Below are positions 6,750 through 10,218 of a DNA stretch of 10,218 nt, piece by piece. The position numbers and the translations under genes are program-made. The stretch comes from Syntrophomonadaceae bacterium. Lineage in GTDB: Bacteria; Bacillota_D; Dethiobacteria; DTU022; PWGO01. The notes under the pieces are model-generated. The model was not told the origin of the DNA, searched no databases, and saw nothing but the letters and a program-made list of their open reading frames with translations. Position 1 is the first letter of the stretch, and every line of letters begins with the position of its first letter. The stretch spans positions 1 through 10,218 of the forward strand of contig PWGT01000073.1 of NCBI GenBank assembly GCA_003554535.1, given 5' to 3'.

Positions 6750-7070
6750 TTGAGCAAAAAAATTGAGAATCAAGGTTTTACTTGTAATCATTGCAACCGA
6801 TGGGTAAATTCCTTGAGTAATGGAAGCTATCGGAATCATTGTCCGTACTGTCTATACTCTAAGCATGTGGATATTAATCCCGGGGATCGAAGAAATCCCT
6901 GTAAAGGATTGTTAGAACCGATCGGTGTAAAGAACACTTCCAAAAAAGGAATGCAGCTTATCCATAAATGCAAAAGTTGTGGGAAGATAAGACTCAATAA
7001 GGTAGCTACCGATGACCCTGACCCCGATAATTTTGATGAAATCATTAATATGGTCAGGGGCTGCCTTTGA
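6750..7070 (+). CDS. RNHCP-domain zinc-ribbon-like protein
   Basis: The 106-residue product carries the family-naming motif RNHCPYCLYSKHVD at residues 28-41, then PGDR at 44-47. Paired metal ligands are at C12/C15 (TCNHC), C31/C34 (CPYC) and C74/C77 (HKCKSCG), and N83-K84 closes the conserved C-terminal pattern. These cysteine pairs should bind zinc. The molecular function of RNHCP proteins is not established; nucleic-acid binding is only a guess from the ribbon-like layout. The start is TTG at 6750, with GGGG (6735-6738) about 11 bases upstream; no in-frame ATG fits better. It lies 379 bases after the pentapeptide-repeat gene, so it probably belongs to a separate transcript, and 53 bases before the PspC-domain gene. 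Confidence 0.88.
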   Translation: MSKKIENQGFTCNHCNRWVNSLSNGSYRNHCPYCLYSKHVDINPGDRRNPCKGLLEPIGVKNTSKKGMQLIHKCKSCGKIRLNKVATDDPDPDNFDEIINMVRGCL

Positions 7071-7123
7071 CCGATAACTTAGACAAAACCATTTATTGTA
7101 TAGATGAAAAGGAGGGAGCTTAG

Positions 7124-7309
7124 ATGAGTAAGAAATTATATCTATCAGAGGAAGACAAAATGATCTCTGGGGTTTGTGGTGGGATTGGAGAGTACTTTGA
7201 GATTGACCCTACACTGGTTCGTCTATTTTGGGCTATTTTTTGTCTGATGGGTGGGATTGGAATACTTGCTTATATAGTTTCAGCATATATTATACCTAAA
7301 CATGAGTAG
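7124..7309 (+). CDS. PspC-domain membrane protein
   Basis: The 61-residue product is a minimal PspC domain. The N-terminus reads KKLYLSEEDKMISGVCGGIGEY, followed by FEIDPTLVRLFW, the diagnostic part of the family. A hydrophobic helix at about residues 33-56 ends in YIIPKHE. In proteobacteria PspC is a membrane sensor of envelope stress. Short stand-alone Firmicutes versions are common, and their role is usually inferred as membrane-stress related. The start is secured by AAAAGGAGGG (7107-7116), 7 bases before the ATG. It follows the RNHCP gene by 53 bases on the same strand and may be co-transcribed with it. Confidence 0.92.
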   Translation: MSKKLYLSEEDKMISGVCGGIGEYFEIDPTLVRLFWAIFCLMGGIGILAYIVSAYIIPKHE

Positions 7310-7652
7310 AGCAATGATCATCCTTGAAGAAATAGGTACTACTGTAATGGCGAGGGGAGCAATGAAAAAAATGCTGTTGATAGAAGGCTAGTAGCGTTTA
7401 TCCATCATGAAAAAACCATTTTTGCTTTTAGAAAATCAACAATGATCATTTGCAAAGATAATCTTATGGACAGCTGAAAACGAAGTATTAAAGGCATATT
7501 CTGAAAGTCGACTTTATCGATTATGTGGACTATAAATAATAATGTATGGGCCTCTCCGCTGATCCCGGTGAGGTCCTTCTTATTCATAGGTTAACGGATT
7601 ATTAATCATACTTTACAGGATTAGCGAACTGGTTATTCCATAAAATGAGGAT
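7310..7652. other. Gene-poor stretch between the PspC gene and the second tetR promoter
   Basis: Only very short ORFs are present, for example the 9-codon frame MKKMLLIEG after a GAGGGGAG. None carries a recognisable domain. The 10-base string CAATGATCAT occurs twice (7312-7321 and 7440-7449). A strong hairpin lies at 7548-7576. No known riboswitch, tRNA or T-box signature was recognised. It may hold a decayed gene or an untranslated RNA ending at that hairpin. Confidence 0.5.
7548..7584 (+). terminator. Strong GC-rich hairpin, probable rho-independent terminator
   Basis: GGGCCTCTCC (7548-7557) pairs with GGTGAGGTCC (7567-7576) around a 9-base loop, with one mismatch and one G-U pair. The downstream tract TTCTTATT (7577-7584) is U-rich on the plus strand. 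It would separate the PspC region, or an RNA encoded in the gap, from the tetR-led operon that starts about 100 bases later. Confidence 0.62.
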
Positions 7653-7681
7653 TTGACAAATGCAAATATCTGTAGTATTAT
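7653..7681 (+). promoter_or_regulatory. Sigma-A-type promoter of the second tetR operon
   Basis: A perfect TTGACA (7653-7658) and TATTAT (7676-7681, 5 of 6 consensus bases) are spaced by 17 bases. Transcription would start near 7688, inside the palindrome at 7686-7702, about 40 bases before the ATG at 7729. Confidence 0.87.
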
Positions 7682-7685
7682 TAAA

Positions 7686-7702
7686 AAACCGACCGGCGGT
7701 TT
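7686..7702. promoter_or_regulatory. Probable autoregulatory TetR-family operator
   Basis: AAACCG and CGGTTT arms flank a 5-base ACCGG centre, and a looser AT-rich symmetry (ATTATT / AATAAT) extends outside. It covers the predicted transcription start, a typical repressor position. ACCG/CGGT palindromes are common among operators of TetR-family proteins. Assignment to the gene directly downstream is inference from position. Confidence 0.65.
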
Positions 7703-7728
7703 AATAATTAATGAAGGAGGATCCTCAT

Positions 7729-8421
7729 ATGGCAAGAAAAGTGAATGAAGAAGAGTATATCCAGAAACGCACAGAGATTTTGAAAAAGGCATATGAATTG
7801 ATCACTACGAAAGGTTTTGAAGCGATGAGCATTAAGGACATCACAAGCAGTTTAAATATCTCTAAAGGAGCTTTTTATCACTACTTTGAATCGAAAGAAA
7901 AATTGCTTGAGGCATTAGCTGCGCAGCTTCGTGAACGTGTTGAATTAACATTGAGTCCAATAGTAAAAGACCCTAATTTAGATGCCATTGAAAAACTCAA
8001 CAAATTTTTCGAGAATGTGGGAGAATGGAAAAGCGATCAGATGGAATTTCTTCTTTCTATGATTCAAGTGTGGTATATGGATGGCAATGCCATCATCAGA
8101 CAAAAACTTAGATCTCAAGCGATTAAGAATCTTTCGCCTTTAATGGCAGAAATTGTTAAACAGGGTGTTGATGAAGGCGTATTTATATCTAACGACCCTG
8201 AGCATGACGGAGAAGTATTACTGGTTCTGATCCAAGGGTTTAACGATTCCATTTCTAAACTGTTAATGAAACAGAGTGATATCGATTTTGTCACAATGTC
8301 GATCGAAAAAATTGTGAGTGCATATACAAATTCTTTGGAAAGGACCTTGGGTGCTCCAAATGGATCAATTTGCATAGCTAAAATGGACAGAATGATTCAG
8401 TGGCTACAGGCGAATGCTTAA
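7729..8421 (+). CDS. TetR/AcrR-family transcriptional regulator, likely autoregulated
   Basis: The 230-residue product has a TetR_N helix-turn-helix at about residues 15-60 (MSIKDITSSLNISKGAFYHYF, then ESKEKLLEAL), with the G-A-F-Y-H-Y-F recognition helix typical of AcrR-like members. The remaining helical ligand domain is not one I recognise. It runs to an unusual C-terminal tail (SICIAKMDRMIQWLQANA). The ATG at 7729 is chosen over 7711 because AAGGAGG (7714-7720) is 8 bases upstream of it and would lie inside the longer version. It leads a same-strand run with two membrane-protein genes (gaps of 30 and 69 bases). Repression of its own promoter through the palindrome at 7686-7702 is inferred. 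Its C-terminal half differs clearly from the other TetR in the window. Confidence 0.9.
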   Translation: MARKVNEEEYIQKRTEILKKAYELITTKGFEAMSIKDITSSLNISKGAFYHYFESKEKLLEALAAQLRERVELTLSPIVKDPNLDAIEKLNKFFENVGEWKSDQMEFLLSMIQVWYMDGNAIIRQKLRSQAIKNLSPLMAEIVKQGVDEGVFISNDPEHDGEVLLVLIQGFNDSISKLLMKQSDIDFVTMSIEKIVSAYTNSLERTLGAPNGSICIAKMDRMIQWLQANA

Positions 8422-8451
8422 GAGATGTAAAAAAGAAAGGATTTGATTAAT

Positions 8452-9012
8452 ATGAGTAGAACACCAATATCAGTATTATTAGCAGTATTGTACACAATAG
8501 CAATCCCGGTGCTCGGATATTTATCTATAGGCGCAGCTCCAGGCATTATATTTCTGGTTGGATTCGGAGCAGGATTGGTAATGTTTTTAAATGTACCCAC
8601 CCGGCCTTCCTGGGACAGAATCAAAGTGCCTTACTATCTAACTTTAGGCCTGTTCGTCATTCACCGAATCGACGAACAACTATTTGGTTTTTTTGATGCT
8701 CTAACTGAAGTCACTGGCGTTGCATATCCTTCGATAACTTATCCACCAGGCTTTATGCTCGGCTTACTTTCATTTGCTTGGTTACTAAGTCCATTGCTTA
8801 TAAAAAAAGGATATTCTTTCGGATATTATGGTGCGTGGTCAGTATTTTGTGCTATGGGATTAAGTGAGTTGGCACACTTTATATTCCCTTTTATGACTCC
8901 AGAGCCCTATGGGTTTTTCCCTGGAATGCTGACAGTCATTCCTTTGGCTCCGGCAGCTTGGTGGGGGATGTCACGATTGATGAGAAGCGATGAAATAGAA
9001 AAAACTGCTTAA
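8452..9012 (+). CDS. Multi-pass membrane protein, unknown (possibly HXXEE-like)
   Basis: The 186-residue product has about five hydrophobic segments: residues 6-24, 29-47, 61-76, 100-118 and 122-140, plus a last one near 155-172. Polar groups inside the membrane region are notable: H-R-I-D-E before LFGFF, and E-L-A-H-F followed by FPGM. Histidine/acid pairs of this sort recall HXXEE-type membrane proteins of unknown function, but the match is weak. ATG 8452 is preferred to the TTG at 8443, with AAAGGA about 10 bases upstream of the ATG. It starts 30 bases after the tetR gene and precedes the Gate-domain transporter, so it is probably part of a TetR-controlled membrane module. No function is assigned. 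Confidence 0.75.
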   Translation: MSRTPISVLLAVLYTIAIPVLGYLSIGAAPGIIFLVGFGAGLVMFLNVPTRPSWDRIKVPYYLTLGLFVIHRIDEQLFGFFDALTEVTGVAYPSITYPPGFMLGLLSFAWLLSPLLIKKGYSFGYYGAWSVFCAMGLSELAHFIFPFMTPEPYGFFPGMLTVIPLAPAAWWGMSRLMRSDEIEKTA

Positions 9013-9081
9013 GACAAGTTTCAGGTAATCTCGCGATGGTCTTCGAAGTGATCAACATCAAATGAGAGGGGAATGATTCTG

Positions 9082-10143
9082 ATGGAGAGATTTGTAAACA
9101 TGATTCTGGAATCCGGAGAACGTGGTCTCTTTCTTTCTCTCAATATCATTTTGCCGATCATGGTAACTTTGATGGCTGTAATGAAGGTGATGGATGAGAA
9201 AAATGTATTGCCTAAAATCTCTGAGTTGCTTTCCCCATTATTTATCAAATTTGGCATACCAGGCTTGGGTGTTTTTGCATTAGTTCAATCCATATTCATT
9301 TCATCAACTGCACCATTGGCAACTCTATTGATTATGGAAGAAAAGAAGTTTGGGAATGCAAAAATAGCTGCAACTTTAGCGGCTATTTTTGTTTTACCCC
9401 AAGCGAATGCTTCATTTCCATTAATTGCAGTAGGATTAAACTATCCTGTGAACATTGCCACCGGATTTTTGGGAGCATTATTGGCTGGCATAATTGCGTA
9501 TAGACTCTATATGTATATCCACCCTGATGAAAATCAAATGAGTTCTACTTATGCATGGGAGATGAATAAAAAGGGAAAACAAGGGGTTATACATTTGATG
9601 TTTAAAGGTGGCGAAGAAGGACTTCGTGTTTCATTGAAAACAATACCCCCTCTAATTCTTGCGATATTACTCGTTACAGTGCTTGAAGAGACCGGTTTCA
9701 TCTCATTTGTTGCCTATATCTTGAACCCTCATCTTTCTCGAGTTGGAGTTCCGGAGTCCAGCATATTTCCCATTATCATGAAGTTTATTGCAGGTGGGAC
9801 TGCCTCGATGGCACTAATTCTTGATTTGATGGAAAAAGAAATGATGACAGTTGCAGAACTGAATCGAATTGCTGGATTTGTTATGAACCCTTTGAGTCCA
9901 GTGGGTGTGTTTGTATTGGTATCAGCTGGTGAAAAGACTGCGAAAGTGGCGAGAATTGCTGTCATAGCAGCGATTATTGGTGTTATGGTGAGGGGGGCTG
10001 TCCATTTACTTATCTTTTGTAACCGGCAAGTACTTTTGGAGAAATTTTGGCAAATAATTTTCCCTATCTTTTTTCCAATTTTCTTGCCTGATTCTATTAA
10101 AATAAAGACTCTCGATGTGCTAAACGATAACTTTCTCCTGTAA
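9082..10143 (+). CDS. Nucleoside-recognition (Gate) domain transporter, C-terminus replaced by IS21 sequence
   Basis: The ORF encodes 353 residues, of which the first 312 are native. Two related halves are visible. The first opens with [14 protein letters not shown], and the second, about residue 175, with [14 protein letters not shown]. Each is followed by several membrane helices, the internal duplication seen in Gate-domain (nucleoside recognition) proteins such as SpmA/SpmB relatives. The substrate is uncertain despite the family name. From the TGT at 10018 the frame runs into the IS21 end and encodes 41 foreign residues ([10 protein letters not shown] onward, rich in Phe and Ile) antisense to the IS. 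Homologues usually end near this point, so few native residues are lost and activity may survive. ATG 9082 is preferred to 9073 because AGAGGGG (9065-9071) is 10 bases before it and only 1 base before the other. Confidence 0.82.
   Translation: MERFVNMILESGERGLFLSLNIILPIMVTLMAVMKVMDEKNVLPKISELLSPLFIKFGIPGLGVFALVQSIFISSTAPLATLLIMEEKKFGNAKIAATLAAIFVLPQANASFPLIAVGLNYPVNIATGFLGALLAGIIAYRLYMYIHPDENQMSSTYAWEMNKKGKQGVIHLMFKGGEEGLRVSLKTIPPLILAILLVTVLEETGFISFVAYILNPHLSRVGVPESSIFPIIMKFIAGGTASMALILDLMEKEMMTVAELNRIAGFVMNPLSPVGVFVLVSAGEKTAKVARIAVIAAIIGVMVRGAVHLLIFCNRQVLLEKFWQIIFPIFFPIFLPDSIKIKTLDVLNDNFLL
10025..10061. repeat. IS21 terminal direct repeats
   Basis: Two copies of GGCAAnTAnTTTT (10025-10037 and 10049-10061) lie 24 bases apart start to start, close to the IS tip. 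They are read here as transposase (IstA) recognition repeats. Confidence 0.65.
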
Positions 10144-10218
10144 AATTAAAGAGCTCGCATCGATAAGTAAGTCTGTCTAAGACTGCTGTAGTAAGAGCCG
10201 GATCTCCTAAGAGTTCCG
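10097..10218 (-). CDS. istB: IS21-family helper ATPase IstB, C-terminal fragment
   Basis: The minus strand encodes the last 39 residues of an IstB-type protein before a TAA stop (10097-10099). The residues include [15 protein letters not shown] and, near the end, [15 protein letters not shown]-x-L-x-x-A-x-L-D-R-L followed by G-E-S-Y-R-L is the standard ending of IstB, the AAA+ ATPase that assists IstA in transposition. The N-terminal Walker motifs are off the window, so completeness cannot be judged. The stop lies 79 bases from the inferred IS tip, a usual distance. Confidence 0.88.
   Translation of the reverse strand, partial: ELLGDPALTTAVLDRLTYRCELFNFTGESYRLAHRESLF

Larger units (their letters stand above)
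10018..10218 (-). mobile_element. End of an IS21-family insertion sequence (continues off the window)
   Basis: The element includes the IstB C-terminus and about 80 bases beyond its stop to the probable tip TGTAACCGGC at 10018. Within the end, GGCAAGTACTTTT (10025-10037) recurs as GGCAAATAATTTT (10049-10061), 11 of 13 identical and 24 bases apart. Such multiple terminal repeats are a hallmark of IS21-family ends and are transposase-binding sites there. The transporter's recognisable sequence stops exactly at 10017, supporting this junction. The other IS end and the target duplication are outside the window. Confidence 0.78.

Noticed and set aside
6492..6839. 115-codon ORF on the minus strand
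   Set aside because: Its start region is antisense to the well-supported RNHCP gene. It has no family motif and its composition looks like a shadow frame.
7310..7652. Purine riboswitch, T-box or other known leader RNA ahead of the second tetR
   Set aside because: No diagnostic core motif of these classes was found, and the hairpin lies upstream of the operon promoter, so it cannot be that operon's leader.
1..10218. Composite transposon carrying the resistance-like genes between two IS elements
   Set aside because: The left element is IS3-family and the right one IS21-family, so they cannot form a matched pair. Each simply interrupts a host gene.
1..10218. CRISPR array, tRNA or rRNA genes
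   Set aside because: No regularly spaced repeats and no tRNA T-loop/CCA-type or rRNA signatures were seen on either strand.

Overview
The window suggests a chromosomal or accessory segment of a low-GC Gram-positive anaerobe, most likely Bacillota, class Clostridia. The reasons are AT-rich DNA, strong GGAGG ribosome binding sites, some TTG starts, and typical Clostridia families (B3/B4 domain, RNHCP, PspC-like, Gate-domain transporters). The organism itself cannot be named from the sequence.

Layout. Positions 1-120 are the end of an IS3-family element: the first 14 codons of OrfA on the minus strand, then a terminal sequence. It has removed the 5' part of a B3/B4 tRNA-editing-like gene (remnant 121-565, +). 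A small antibiotic-biosynthesis-monooxygenase (ABM) fold gene follows (623-928). A convergent tetR (1031-1615, -) is separated from it by a hairpin terminator that overlaps the tetR stop codon. Divergent from tetR, a clear sigma-A promoter carries two identical-arm operators (CTAACannGTTAG, centres 21 bp apart). It drives a four-gene run: an MFS_3 exporter (1809-3068), a rifampicin-phosphotransferase-like dikinase (3074-5632), a 61-aa membrane protein (5679-5864) and a pentapeptide-repeat protein (5885-6370).

Two small genes follow in looser spacing: an RNHCP zinc protein (6750-7070) and a PspC-domain protein (7124-7309). A roughly 340-bp gene-poor stretch with one strong hairpin comes next. 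A second self-regulated-looking operon then begins: promoter plus palindrome, tetR-like gene (7729-8421), multi-pass membrane protein (8452-9012), and a Gate-domain 'nucleoside recognition' transporter (9082-10143). The 3' end of the transporter has been replaced by an IS21-family element, whose IstB C-terminus reads in from the right edge on the minus strand (10097-10218).

Main interpretation. The centre looks like a ligand-inducible resistance cassette: a TetR sensor releases a promoter for efflux (MFS), predicted antibiotic inactivation by ATP-dependent phosphotransfer (Rph-like) and possibly target protection (pentapeptide-repeat protein). The domain calls are strong. Joint function as a multi-mechanism resistance system is inference. 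Two unrelated insertion sequences bound the window, each interrupting a gene, so the region has been rearranged.
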